Of a DNA stretch of 64,000 nucleotides, positions 15,740 to 24,898 are shown piece by piece. Location: contig NZ_JBIFNP010000001.1 of the NCBI RefSeq assembly GCF_043945595.1, positions 4,526,001 to 4,590,000 of the forward strand. Direction: 5' to 3'. Every line of letters starts with the position of its first letter. Position 1 is the first letter of the stretch. Position numbers and translations under genes: made by a program. The DNA is from Paenibacillus_S sp043945595. Lineage in GTDB: Bacteria; Bacillota; Bacilli; Paenibacillales; NBRC-103111. The notes under the pieces are model-generated. The model did no database searches and was not told where the DNA came from. It was given only the letters and a program-made list of their open reading frames with translations.

Positions 15740-16839
15740 GTTGCCGTCTCCCTCTTCCGGAACCGGCCTTTTTTCCTCATCCGCGCACATATAATCAAGA
15801 CGGCAGGGATCACGATAGCGTACAACGCATAGTAGTTAAACAAATACATTTTCACCCAATTCACATTTTCCACGATATTCTTGAAAAACAGCGCATACGC
15901 CGAAATAATCCAGATGAGCGGATAAGCGACAACCCCGCGCTCCTTCACTTCGAATAGCTGGCAAATAGCCAGAACCGCACAGTAGAACAATAAGCTTAAT
16001 TTAATGCATACGATCAGAAGAATGTTGATGGAAAGCACCGATTCCAGATGCTCGATAAAGTTCGTAAACTCCATCTCACGAAAAATAATGAATATCGGGT
16101 AGATGAGATGCGAAGCACGCTCCACGCCTAACACGCCGATCGTAAATAGAATACTTAACGTCAAATTGATTCCAGCAAACCCGATTCCGGAGAGAAAGGC
16201 AAGGTTTAAGCGGCGTCCGGCAAACGGGAAAATCATCATAAAGGAAACGGCCTCCATAAAAGGGAACGCAAGTGCATAACGGGTGTTTAAAAACGTCTCC
16301 CAAGGGTGAAAAACATAAGGCACGTTGAAGTTCTGCCAATCCCATTCTTGAATCATGATGGAAAAGGGAATCCAGAAAGGCAGAGTTAACAGCAAGCTCA
16401 ACAACTCGCATACCATGGCGATCGATTCGATCCCTTTGACCACAGCATAGGCGCAAACGGCCAGGATCATGATATTGAAGACAGAAAGAGGCGTACGCGG
16501 CATCACATTAATGTGCATGAAATCGCTCATGTTGCGCGTAACCCAGGAAGCGATCTGAATGAAGAAGAGAACGTACAGAAGGGAAACGAAGCCTCCCGCC
16601 CATTTACCCAGCACCTGTACCGCGATCTGGACAATGCTTAGTCCCGGAAATTTGCTGGACAGGTACAACCAGAGTCCTCCCAATATTATCCCGTACAGGA
16701 ACGCCCATATAAAAACAAGCCAGCCATACTGCTTGGCGTCGGCAATGAGACTCCCGGGCAATAAGATAAACGAAGTCCCAATGATAAATACCAAAGTAAG
16801 ATTAAAGAGTTGCCAACCGCTCAAATTAGCCTGCTCCAT
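15736..16839 (-). CDS. gerAB: Spore germination receptor permease subunit, GerAB type
   Basis: The 367-residue APC-superfamily membrane protein has about ten segments. The opening SGWQLFNLTLVFIIGTSFIL and segment PGLSIVQIAVQVLGKWAGGF are typical of GerAB/GerKB. It forms the germinant-binding subunit of the inner-membrane spore receptor together with GerAA and GerAC. It lies 13 nt after the repaired end of the gerAC gene and is followed without a gap by the small membrane gene. The gene order here is A-C-B-D rather than the common A-B-C. The ligand cannot be predicted. Confidence 0.88.
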   Translation of the reverse strand: MEQANLSGWQLFNLTLVFIIGTSFILLPGSLIADAKQYGWLVFIWAFLYGIILGGLWLYLSSKFPGLSIVQIAVQVLGKWAGGFVSLLYVLFFIQIASWVTRNMSDFMHINVMPRTPLSVFNIMILAVCAYAVVKGIESIAMVCELLSLLLTLPFWIPFSIMIQEWDWQNFNVPYVFHPWETFLNTRYALAFPFMEAVSFMMIFPFAGRRLNLAFLSGIGFAGINLTLSILFTIGVLGVERASHLIYPIFIIFREMEFTNFIEHLESVLSINILLIVCIKLSLLFYCAVLAICQLFEVKERGVVAYPLIWIISAYALFFKNIVENVNWVKMYLFNYYALYAIVIPAVLIICARMRKKGRFRKRETAT

Positions 16840-16852
16840 CCGATCGCATCCT

Positions 16853-17987
16853 CTATTCTAAAAGATAGGGTGTACTCGTGTTGCCGGTCGTTGTCATCGT
16901 CGACGTAACATGGAATGTTACTTTCGTTTGCCGCCAGCTGTCTTCATTACCGCCATGGTTCGTGTATGCCGAGCAGGTCCCAGCCTTTGTCTTTACTCAT
17001 CTGCTCCAGGGCTTCCGCTTTTGCTTCCAGCATTTTGTTAAATGAAGCCTCAATTTGCTGGAGGTTTTGCAGAGTCATCTTTCTTTGTTGCTGATTGTTG
17101 ATGATGCGCAAATCCGCATGGATATCGAAGGAAAGATGAGAGCCGGGCGCGATCCATTTTCGCTGAACCTGTATATCTTGCGCTTCGACATCGACATAGC
17201 TTCCGTTTACGGTGATCGTTTCTGTCAATCGCCGGTACTTTTTATTCAGGATGTAAAACAGAACCTTCGATTTATCATCCAGACGGCCGACCATTCGGGC
17301 ATGGATAAAGACGGCACCTTCGGCAAAAGTCAATCCGTTTTGGGTCGCATTGATTTTTTCGATTTCATCGGACTTGGAGGCCGCTTTCACTCCGTTATAG
17401 TGAATGATTGGAATGACAGTGGGTGTCTGGCGCTTCAAATCCTTTTCCAGGTCCTTGAACCGGATCGGATAAATGTTCATTCTAAAATTGCGCTGATAGT
17501 GATTGGACAAGGAACGCATGAATCTGCCGGGAACTCGGTCCAGAGGAGTAAAGCTGTTCATAATGACGTCCAGAGGGCTGTCCGAAACAAAAATAATTAA
17601 ATTGGACCGGCGCTCAGGATTCAGCTCGACATAATTGATCAGGTCCAGTATGCCTTCCCTGGCGTAACGTTCGGAGATGATGTAGCTCTGCAAATGCGCC
17701 GTAAAAAATAATCGGGGCATAGCCCTGCCTGTTTTTTCAGTAAATCTTCCGTGACTGAAGTCTTTGAAATTAAAGGTATACACGGCAGCCTTCGCCGAGC
17801 TTCCTGTTCTTGTCGACAGGCCTGTCGGATTCATGACTTGATAGTAGGCTAAGAAATCTCCCGTTTTCGGATCTTTATCGACACCGGCCAAGCTAACTAT
17901 GGCCAGCGTATTGATATCCTTTATATCCCAGCACCCGGTACAAAGCGCCAGCAGCGTCAGCACGACTCCTAAGCGTGAGGCCTTCAT
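16853..17987 (-). pseudogene. gerAC: Spore germination receptor lipoprotein, GerAC type, one frameshift near the C-terminus
   Basis: The lipoprotein subunit has lipobox LCTGC at the end of its signal peptide, then WDIKDINTLAIVSLAGVDKD, the standard GerAC opening. The frame ends early at ...LLGIHEPWR. Removing one C of a CC pair (GG at 16957-16958 on +) instead yields IHEHGGNEDSWRQTKVTFHV and ends at 16853 with TGNTSTPYLLE. That C-terminal strand (VTFHV.STM...G) is a plausible GerAC end, and it brings the gene to within 13 nt of gerAB. I therefore consider the full-length version correct or ancestral. Outer face of the inner spore membrane. Confidence 0.82.
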
Positions 17988-18036
17988 CTTCCAGCACCTT
18001 CTTATTTATTTTGCATTCGTCTATGCGGGAATCGCT

Positions 18037-19422
18037 TCATCTTATACCGCGGAACTCTGAACAGCGTATCTCTCCAGGCAGAGAGGACACGAACGGAGCC
18101 AAGGGTGTAAAATACTTTACGCCGAATGAGCGCAAAGAAACGAGATGAATGAGCACAAAAAATACGCCGCACATCAATCCGAATAATCCCATTAATCCCG
18201 CCAGAATCATAAACGCAAACTGAATGATTCTTTGGGCGATGCCGAAGCCGTAATTGGGGGAGACAAAGTTGGAGATCGCCGTTAGCGAGACGACGATAAC
18301 CATGGCGGCGGAAACCAGCCCCGCTTCCACAGCCGCTTCGCCCAGCACAAGAGCCCCTACGATGGAAATCGACTGCCCGGCAATACGCGGCATCCGCAGC
18401 CCCGCTTCCCGTAAAATCTCGAAGGTCACCATCATAATCGCCGCTTCAAAAAAGGCGGGAAACGGCACTTCCTCCCGTTGGGCCGCCAAGCTGATCAACA
18501 ACGAATTCGGCAGCAGCTCCGGATGATAGCTGACGACGGCGATGTAGAGCGCCGGAACAAAGATGGACAGCAGGAAGGCAAAGAAACGCAGCCATCGCGA
18601 TAGGGTGGCAATATCCGCCCGCTGGTAATAATCCTCGGGAGAATTGAAGAATTGGAAAAAAGTAACCGGACCGACCAGCGCAATGGGGGTCCCGTCCGTC
18701 ATAACGACGACCTGTCCCTCCATAAGCTTGGCAACGACAGAATCCGGCCTCTCCGTAAAGAGCAGCTGAGGAAAAGGAGACCAGGTATTATCTTGAATCC
18801 ACTCCTCGATGTAAGAGCTCTCCAGAATGCTGTCCGCATGAATGGAATTGAGACGCCTGCGGAATTCCTCCACAACTTTGACCTGCGCGATATTATCGAT
18901 ATAGGTCAAGTAAACCTTGGTCTTGGTCTCCGTCCCGATAATCAGTTGTTCAAATATTAAATGCTCGCTCTTCAGCCTTTTGCGTATTAAAGCGACATTT
19001 CTGGCAATATCCTCAACGAAGCCTTCTCTTGGACCTCGGATGGACGCCTCCGTCGTAGGTTCAGAGACACTGCGGTTCTGCCCTTTGGCAATATCGTAGC
19101 TGAGACGGCAATCTCCGCTGCTTGAAATGAGAAGGCACTGCCCCTCGAGAAGGCGTTGAATCCCCTCCGTTGCTTCCTTAAAGGCATCGGTCTGTGCCTT
19201 GGGGATGAGCGATTCAAGCCAAGACTTGGGATCGCGCAGCGCCCTGGCATCCAAATTTTGCTCCAGAATGGGCTTGAATATAAATTCATTGGCATGCTCT
19301 GTGGAAACGATTGAAGAAATGTAGATGCAAAATAAACCAAGGTCCGGACTTAGCGCGAACTCGTGACAAACAAAGTCCGGCGAATGCCCCAGCCGTTCCA
19401 TGATTTGATGAACAATAAGCAC
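18037..19422 (-). CDS. gerAA: Spore germination receptor subunit, GerAA type
   Basis: At least 461 residues. An N-terminal soluble domain (SPDFVCHEFALSPDLGLFCI, then VYLTYIDNIAQVKVVEEFRRR) precedes five membrane segments near the C-terminus. The conserved LFTERPDSVVAKLMEGQVVV, VPALYIAVVSYHPELLP and EAGLRMPRIAGQSISIVGAL identify the GerAA/GerKA family. The start is uncertain. GTG 19422 has no nearby ribosome site, and GGGGAGGGG lies about 28 nt upstream. The same frame extends up to a CTG six nt past that site, or by a one-base shift into MDNDKKNLP. A frameshift in the G-rich stretch is possible. First gene of the ger operon. Confidence 0.85.
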   Translation of the reverse strand: MLIVHQIMERLGHSPDFVCHEFALSPDLGLFCIYISSIVSTEHANEFIFKPILEQNLDARALRDPKSWLESLIPKAQTDAFKEATEGIQRLLEGQCLLISSSGDCRLSYDIAKGQNRSVSEPTTEASIRGPREGFVEDIARNVALIRKRLKSEHLIFEQLIIGTETKTKVYLTYIDNIAQVKVVEEFRRRLNSIHADSILESSYIEEWIQDNTWSPFPQLLFTERPDSVVAKLMEGQVVVMTDGTPIALVGPVTFFQFFNSPEDYYQRADIATLSRWLRFFAFLLSIFVPALYIAVVSYHPELLPNSLLISLAAQREEVPFPAFFEAAIMMVTFEILREAGLRMPRIAGQSISIVGALVLGEAAVEAGLVSAAMVIVVSLTAISNFVSPNYGFGIAQRIIQFAFMILAGLMGLFGLMCGVFFVLIHLVSLRSFGVKYFTPLAPFVSSLPGEIRCSEFRGIR

Positions 19423-19493
19423 GCTCGATCCGTTGGAAGCCAGGGTTGTCCCCTCCCCGGTAAATTTTTCTTATCATTATCCATTTCAAGAAA

Positions 19494-19500
19494 TATTATG
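19494..19500 (-). promoter_or_regulatory. Possible sigma-G -10 element for the ger operon
   Basis: CATAATA on the minus strand matches the forespore sigma-G -10 consensus CATNNTA and lies about 40 nt upstream of the GGGGAGGGG ribosome site of gerAA. I do not see a clear -35 partner, so this is weak. Confidence 0.3.
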
Positions 19501-19622
19501 CAGTCATATGGATATAACAAAAACAAGACCAAAAAGAGAGCAGCCTCGGCAAAAGCAATCGCTATGCGTACGGCTCCTTCTTTCGATCGCAGTTGGGGAT
19601 CTGCAGAATGGTTTCCGCACAC

Positions 19623-19794
19623 GAGGTCACTGAAAAACTTACGGAGGGTACGGAAATGTTCTGTAGAAGCGTAAGCGTTCGCCTTTGTCCCTGGATTTCA
19701 ACCGCTACAAGCGGAATATAATCAGAGAAATCCAGGGACAACAGCGATCGGAAGAATATTCCGTACTCGTAGCAATGACTTTTTCAGTGGCCTC
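19623..19794 (-). mobile_element. MITE-like palindromic element A, copy 2 (inverted)
   Basis: This is the reverse complement of the 11216-11387 element, with only a few differences over 172 bp. Ends are GAGGTCACTGAAAAA and TTTTTCAGTGGCCTC. The flanking octamers CCGCACAC and TCGCACGC agree at 6 of 8 positions, consistent with a decayed target duplication. It lies between the ger operon start and the amidohydrolase end. Confidence 0.85.
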
Positions 19795-19900
19795 TCGCAC
19801 GCTGCGGTGCTTTTTAGCGCCTTGTAAGAGGCATGGCTTCTTATCTTGGTCCTGTTTTCTCAATTATATTAGGAAGACATACGTTTCGCCGGACACCCGC

Positions 19901-21328
19901 TCACCCGACCGGGCGGCGAAGGATGCCGTTTGCTTCCCTGCCGGCCCGATGCTCCGCCGATGAAGGATGGATCTTATGAATCGGTGCGGCTGCAACCGCC
20001 GCCTCGGCTCGCCGGCCGACCTCGCGCATTAGCGCCCGTCCGTCCCAATCGACGGGCCAGCCGTTCCATAACCGCAGCCTTCCCGCTACGAACACGCCGA
20101 GAATCTGATCGCGGTTGCCAAAGCGGGTCAGCTCCCATACAAGGTCCCGTGACGGGTAAAATTCCGGCACATCGATATCGACGATCAGAAAATCCGCCGC
20201 CTTGCCGACGGCGATTTCGCCGGTCAGCCCGCCCAGGCCGACGGCTTCGGCACTCCCCGCTGTGGCATGCGTTCAGCCAGGGCCAGCCGCCGCCGCAGGA
20301 GAAATCGCCCGCTGCGAGACCGTAGGCGAGGCGCTGCGTCGCTTCAGCCGAGTCAAGCAGCCGGAACCCGTCGCTGCGGGTTCCGTCCGTTCCGAGGCCG
20401 AAGCGGATGCCAAGCGACTGCATAAGCGTCGCCGGCGCGACCGCGTTGCCTTTCCACTGCGAGGCCACGGGATTGTAGGCGACCGCGGTATCCGTCTCGC
20501 GCAGCACCATCAGCTCGTGCGAGGTAAGCAGCGTGGCATGCGCGATCAGCGTGTGCGGACCGAGTGCGCCCGCCGCATGGAGATGCTCCAGCGGCCGCAG
20601 GCCGCGCTGGATCAAGGAGCGTTCCACTGCGCCGAGATGCTCGTTGACATGCGATTGAAAACCGCTCCCGCCTCTCGGCAAAGTCCCGCAACGCTGCGCA
20701 GCATTTCATCGGTTGCCGCCTCCGGAATGGAGATGGCCAGTGAAGGATGGATCAGACCGTCCTTCGAGCCATTCAAGAGGTGAGCCTCTGCCCGCTTCAG
20801 AATCGACTGCGCGTTATCGGACGGCGCGCCGCCCAGATCGTTGCAGATCAATCCAAGCACACAGCGCAGTCCCGCTTCCGAGGTCGCCTGCATCAGAGGC
20901 TCAAGACCGGCATCGGCGCGGGTGCCTGCATCGACGACCGTCGTAAAGCCTCCGCGCAGCGCCTCCAGCGCCGCAAGCTTGCTCGCAAGATACAGAAGCT
21001 CCGCATCGAGACTGCCTTCGAGCGGAACCCAGATGCGGCGAAAAATTTCCGAAGGCTCGCCGAATGCGAGCGCCTTACCGAACGCTTGCGTCAGATGGTG
21101 ATGCGCATCGATGAAGCCCGGCATCACGACGGCGCCGGGCAGCCGCACCTGCGCTGCGTCGGTATAGCGTTCGATCAGCTCGGCCGCCGGGCCGATATCG
21201 GCGAAGCGCCCTTTTTCCACGAGAGCCGCTTGGCCGGCCGCAGGTCCCTGACGAAGCAGCAGCTGGTCGGGAATGAGCAGCAGCCGTTGTGCGGTGAAAT
21301 CATCCGGTGTAAGTGACGCGTTGATCAT
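19901..21328 (-). pseudogene. Amidohydrolase (deaminase/chlorohydrolase-like), at least two frameshifts
   Basis: This is a metal-dependent amidohydrolase of the cytosine/guanine/S-adenosylhomocysteine deaminase and s-triazine hydrolase group. The ATG at 21328 has GGAGG 8 nt upstream. Visible motifs are GFIDAHHHLTQAFG (metal HxH), NEHLGAVE, LIAHATLLTSHE (His ligand) and GLGTDGTRSDGF (Asp ligand). The frame shifts near 20655-20665 (a base missing before FQSHVNEH). It shifts again near 20265-20275 (an extra base before ATAGSAEAVGLGG), ending ...VPEFYPSRDLVWELTRFGNR and onwards to 19901. All catalytic motifs survive when the frames are joined. It follows a TauE/SafE permease and a solute-binding protein in the same direction. 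By eye the gene is GC-richer than its neighbours. Confidence 0.75.
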
Positions 21329-21434
21329 AAAGAGCACCTCCTTCTCTGGAAATGAAATAATCGCTTGTTTTGAAAATAGCGTCCTCGTTTATCAGACCGC
21401 CGCATTGGAGCAGGCCGATCCTGCACTGCAGGAT

Positions 21435-22265
21435 TCATAGCTCCCGCTCCTTTACCCGTGTGTTTTTCCACGGGCGGTTCTTCCATACATTTTGAATCCC
21501 GATGTATAGCAGGATCACAATGAGGAGGCCTTTAAGCACCGATCCGTGCAAATGTACGGCAAGCCAGCCTCCCAGCAAGCCGCCCAGGAAAGCCGTCGCC
21601 GTTAAATAGGGAGCCACCTTCGAGGCGATATTGCCTTGTCTGTACTGCATCCAGGTACCCAGCAGCGTAGTGGGAATGATGGCAAGCAGCGATATGCCTT
21701 GAGCTGTCTGCTCTGCGACTTGCAGCAGGAGCACGGCCCCCGGAACCATAATAATTCCGCCCCCGGCCCCGAACAGGCCGCTTGGGATCCCTGCCGCCAA
21801 TCCGAGCAGGATCGAACGCAGCAGCGAATACGATGCCTCGCCTGTCTGCCCCTCCGATCCGGTCGTTAAGGACAAGGCGAAGCCTGCTGCAATAATGAGG
21901 AGGAAACAGCCGAACCATAGGCTTAGATGCCGGCCTTTTACATATTTCATCCACCGCGTACCCAGCATAACTCCGACCAGACTGCTGATCATGACAGGAA
22001 TCGTGAGCTTCAAATCAATATGGCCCGATGCCGAGTAAAAGCCGAGAGCCGACAGCCCGGAGGCAAAGGCTACGGGCAGCGCTGTTGCATGAGCCTTATG
22101 GGAAGACAAGCCCAGCAGGCCGGATAAGAAAGGAATCACAAGGAAGGAGCCGCCGATGCCGAGGAGCCCGCCCAGAAATCCGCCGAATATGCCGATCAGA
22201 CTCACTTTGATAAGGAACGGCAGTCCTTCGGATGCTTCTTCCCCCAAGTTAGGATGATGTTTCAA
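21435..22265 (-). CDS. TauE/SafE-family membrane permease
   Basis: The 276-residue protein has about eight membrane segments and two internal repeats, each with a Gly-rich motif: GGFLGGLLGIGGSFLVIPFL and AAGIPSGLFGAGGGIIMVP. These are diagnostic of the TauE/SafE (DUF81) family, which moves small organic anions such as sulfite, sulfoacetate or related sulfonates. It starts 21 nt after the stop of the solute-binding lipoprotein gene, so the two are cotranscribed. That pairing without any ABC subunit is unusual (see findings). Confidence 0.86.
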   Translation of the reverse strand: MKHHPNLGEEASEGLPFLIKVSLIGIFGGFLGGLLGIGGSFLVIPFLSGLLGLSSHKAHATALPVAFASGLSALGFYSASGHIDLKLTIPVMISSLVGVMLGTRWMKYVKGRHLSLWFGCFLLIIAAGFALSLTTGSEGQTGEASYSLLRSILLGLAAGIPSGLFGAGGGIIMVPGAVLLLQVAEQTAQGISLLAIIPTTLLGTWMQYRQGNIASKVAPYLTATAFLGGLLGGWLAVHLHGSVLKGLLIVILLYIGIQNVWKNRPWKNTRVKEREL

Positions 22266-22286
22266 TTCGCTTCCCCTTTCCGGTGT

Positions 22287-23297
22287 TTAATGTGCAGGCG
22301 CGGGCAGAAACTCGTTCGTAAACACTTTGGTCACATCGACCTCTTTCTTGATTAGACCCGCCTCAAGCAGCTGCTTCATCAGCGTAGTCCAACGGGCCTC
22401 TGCCATATAGCCTACACCGTGTTCTGCCGCATCGCCGCCAAATACAAGATCCCTTTGGGATTCCGCCCCGAAATTCAGCAAGTCCGCGTTGAGGTTGGGG
22501 TTCGCCTTAAGCAGCACAGGGTTCACATCCTTATAGTGATCCTTATAATAGTTCCAGCCTTGGACGCTGGCCTCCACATAAGCCTTCACCAGCTTCGGAT
22601 TTTCCTTCAAAACCTTCTCGGTCGTAAATAAAACATTGGCGTAGGGCTGATAGCCCGAATCGTAGATTTTCAAGTAATTGGTTTCGATGCCCTGCTCCTT
22701 CAAGCTGAAAGGCGCTGTGTTCAAATAAGCCTGGGCGCCTGAGGTTTTATTTGAAAGGAATCCGCTGAAATCGCCGGTAAATGCCAGCTCATTCACTTGA
22801 TCCAGCTTATATTTCTTCTTGATATATTCCCAGTAAGGCGACCCTGGAGAAACAAACACCGTTCTTCCGTTCAGATCCCCGAAGGTTTGGATCGGTTCGT
22901 TCTTCTGAAACAGAATGATCTGCGGACTCACTTGAAACAAAGAGGCAACCGCCACAAGAGGAATCCCCTCCGCACGGGCCATCAGCACCTGGTCTCCTTG
23001 CGCCATACCGAACTGGGCCTTCCCCGACGAAACGACCTGAATGGTCGAAATTTGCGGGCCGCCCGGCTGGATCGTCATATCGATTCCGGCCTCTTTATAA
23101 AACCCCTGCGCTTGTGCGGCATATTGTCCTCCTTGGTCCGCCTGCGCATACCAGTTCATGATTTGCGTAACCGGCACCTGCTCTTTCGTCTCTTTTGCCG
23201 CCTCCGAAGCTTTGGGCGTAGAAGCGGCGGAACCGCAGCCGGCCAGCAAAGTCATAACCAATGAAATACATCCCCACATCCGCACCGTTTTTCTCAT
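22287..23297 (-). CDS. Solute-binding lipoprotein, NMT1/SsuA/TauA type
   Basis: The 336-residue protein has a lipoprotein signal (MRKTVRMWGCISLVMTLLAG, then C). The binding domain includes QIMNWYAQADQGGQYAAQAQ, GFYKEAGIDMTIQPGGPQ and VSSGKAQFGMAQGDQVLMAR. The pattern AQGFYKEAGIDVxIxPGG is standard for ABC-type binders of thiamine precursors, nitrate, sulfonates and other small heterocycles or oxyanions. ATG 23297 is preferred because GGGGG lies 8 nt upstream. No ABC permease or ATPase is adjacent; the next gene is a TauE/SafE permease. It is divergent from the fusion regulator at 23573. Confidence 0.85.
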   Translation of the reverse strand: MRKTVRMWGCISLVMTLLAGCGSAASTPKASEAAKETKEQVPVTQIMNWYAQADQGGQYAAQAQGFYKEAGIDMTIQPGGPQISTIQVVSSGKAQFGMAQGDQVLMARAEGIPLVAVASLFQVSPQIILFQKNEPIQTFGDLNGRTVFVSPGSPYWEYIKKKYKLDQVNELAFTGDFSGFLSNKTSGAQAYLNTAPFSLKEQGIETNYLKIYDSGYQPYANVLFTTEKVLKENPKLVKAYVEASVQGWNYYKDHYKDVNPVLLKANPNLNADLLNFGAESQRDLVFGGDAAEHGVGYMAEARWTTLMKQLLEAGLIKKEVDVTKVFTNEFLPAPAH

Positions 23298-23572
23298 ATA
23301 CAAATCCCCCTTGTTCTTCACTGAGCGATGGTTAATTGACCCGGTAATCCGGTTTTACCGGCCAATCGTTATCATCTAACATAGCAGCGATGTAATTTCG
23401 AGTCAATATAGTTAACATTTAATGATATGCCAACGAGGACGAATGATGAAAATCGACGAATATGCCCATTAAATTCCACTTTTATGTCATGTCATATCAC
23501 ATTGGGGTTGTGCCTTCTTTAGAAACTTACTATACTGAAACTATGGCATTCATTTTCAAAGGAGCGATGCGA

Positions 23573-24781
23573 ATGTCCGGTCACCGAATGAATCTGATGA
23601 CACTTCAAGAAGCGATGGACCTGCTGGAAGTAAGCCGGTCGACCTTGGACCGGTGGCGCAAGTCCAAGCGCCTTCCTTTCATTAAAATAGGTAAAGAAAT
23701 TTATTTTCATAAAGAGGATTTGCAGCACTGGATTCGCCGCCAAACTACGGTGCTTGCTGCCGATGAAGCCGAAAGAAGACCTCTCTCCTCCAGCCCGGAA
23801 ACGATAACCATCGGCTACCAGAGCGGAACTGCTTATATGTGGAGTCCGTTGATCATCAAAGAACTGAGATTGTTCGAGGAGGAGCTGGCGCTCCTAGAGC
23901 CGTCGCGCGTGTTTTCCGTACAGTGGCGGAACGCCGTCAGCGGACTTGAATTGGTGGAAGACATGATCGCAGGCCGCGTCCATGTCGCCTATTTGGGCGA
24001 CTATCCTATTGTCGTCAGCCAGCAGCTCAGCCGGCTCCTGCCCAATTTCAACCCGGTATTGCTCGCATTCGACGGCAAATCCCAGCGCGGCCAGGGGATT
24101 TCCATTGTCGTTCCCAGAGGCTCCAACATCCATGAGCCGGAGGAGCTTGCAGGGCTGAGCATTTCGACGGTTATGAACTCAAGCGCCGGATGCCGGGTAA
24201 ACCGGCTTCTGGCCGCTCTCGGCGGTCAGCCATCTCAAGTGATTCATCAGGACATGAGCAGTATATTGACGAGCATCCGGGGGATGAGTAAGGGCGCCAG
24301 CGCCATGTGGGAGCCGTATATTAGCCTGGCTAAGTTCCAGGGAGTGGGCGAGGTGATTTTCGACGAAGGTCTGGGCGATGATTACTTAACCGGAATCGTA
24401 GCTCAGGAGCAATGGTCGCAGCGAAACGAATCGTGCGTGATTGCCTATCTAAAAGCCCACTTGCGCGCCCATCAAATCGTACGAGATACCCCGATGAAGG
24501 CCGTATCCATTATTTCACAAGCCGCCGGGTTCCCGCAGAGCATTGTAGCGGAAATTATCGCCCGTGTCCGATGGGATGCGGCGGTTTATACGCGCGATTT
24601 GGAAACACTCCTTCATTTAAATGACAGCGCAGCTGCCGGAGGCGGGAATGCAGCCGGAAGCTCCCTTCACCCGATTGCTTTCAGGGGGAATTATTTGCAC
24701 ACCGCCTCCAGGCAGCTGAGGCTTCCTTATTTAACGGGAGATCCTCTCACGGGAGAATGGGCTCCAGAGCAAATATATTGA
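23573..24781 (+). CDS. Helix-turn-helix regulator fused to an NMT1/SsuA-like solute-binding domain
   Basis: The 402-residue soluble protein has no signal peptide and no membrane segment. Residues about 6-55 form an excisionase/MerR-like helix-turn-helix (MTLQEAMDLLEVSRSTLDRW, then RKSKRLPFIKIGKEIYFHKE and DLQHWIRR). A charged linker follows, then from about 75 to 355 a periplasmic-binding-protein-like domain: ETITIGYQSGTAYMWSPLII, GRVHVAYLGDYPIVVSQQL, EELAGLSISTVMNSSAG, ASAMWEPYISLAKFQGVGE. ATG 23573 is chosen for GGAG 8 nt upstream. The domain order suggests a one-component transcription factor that senses, in the cytoplasm, the ligand bound outside by the divergent lipoprotein. This role is inferred from architecture and position. 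Confidence 0.82.
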   Translation: MSGHRMNLMTLQEAMDLLEVSRSTLDRWRKSKRLPFIKIGKEIYFHKEDLQHWIRRQTTVLAADEAERRPLSSSPETITIGYQSGTAYMWSPLIIKELRLFEEELALLEPSRVFSVQWRNAVSGLELVEDMIAGRVHVAYLGDYPIVVSQQLSRLLPNFNPVLLAFDGKSQRGQGISIVVPRGSNIHEPEELAGLSISTVMNSSAGCRVNRLLAALGGQPSQVIHQDMSSILTSIRGMSKGASAMWEPYISLAKFQGVGEVIFDEGLGDDYLTGIVAQEQWSQRNESCVIAYLKAHLRAHQIVRDTPMKAVSIISQAAGFPQSIVAEIIARVRWDAAVYTRDLETLLHLNDSAAAGGGNAAGSSLHPIAFRGNYLHTASRQLRLPYLTGDPLTGEWAPEQIY

Positions 24782-24824
24782 GGTCCTGCAGCCATTAACA
24801 CAGCCTTGCTCCATGATAAACAAA

Positions 24825-24864
24825 AACCCGGACGCGGCCACTATAAAAGTGCCGTACCCGGGTT
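24825..24864 (-). terminator. Terminator of the second CUT1 operon
   Basis: A long hairpin with AACCCGG at one end and CCGGGTT at the other, with inner ACTTTTATAGT pairing, is followed by TTTTTG on the minus strand, 35 nt past the permease stop. Confidence 0.75.
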
Positions 24865-24898
24865 ACTTGGTCTGGGGCGGAATTGCGCTTAGCGCGTT

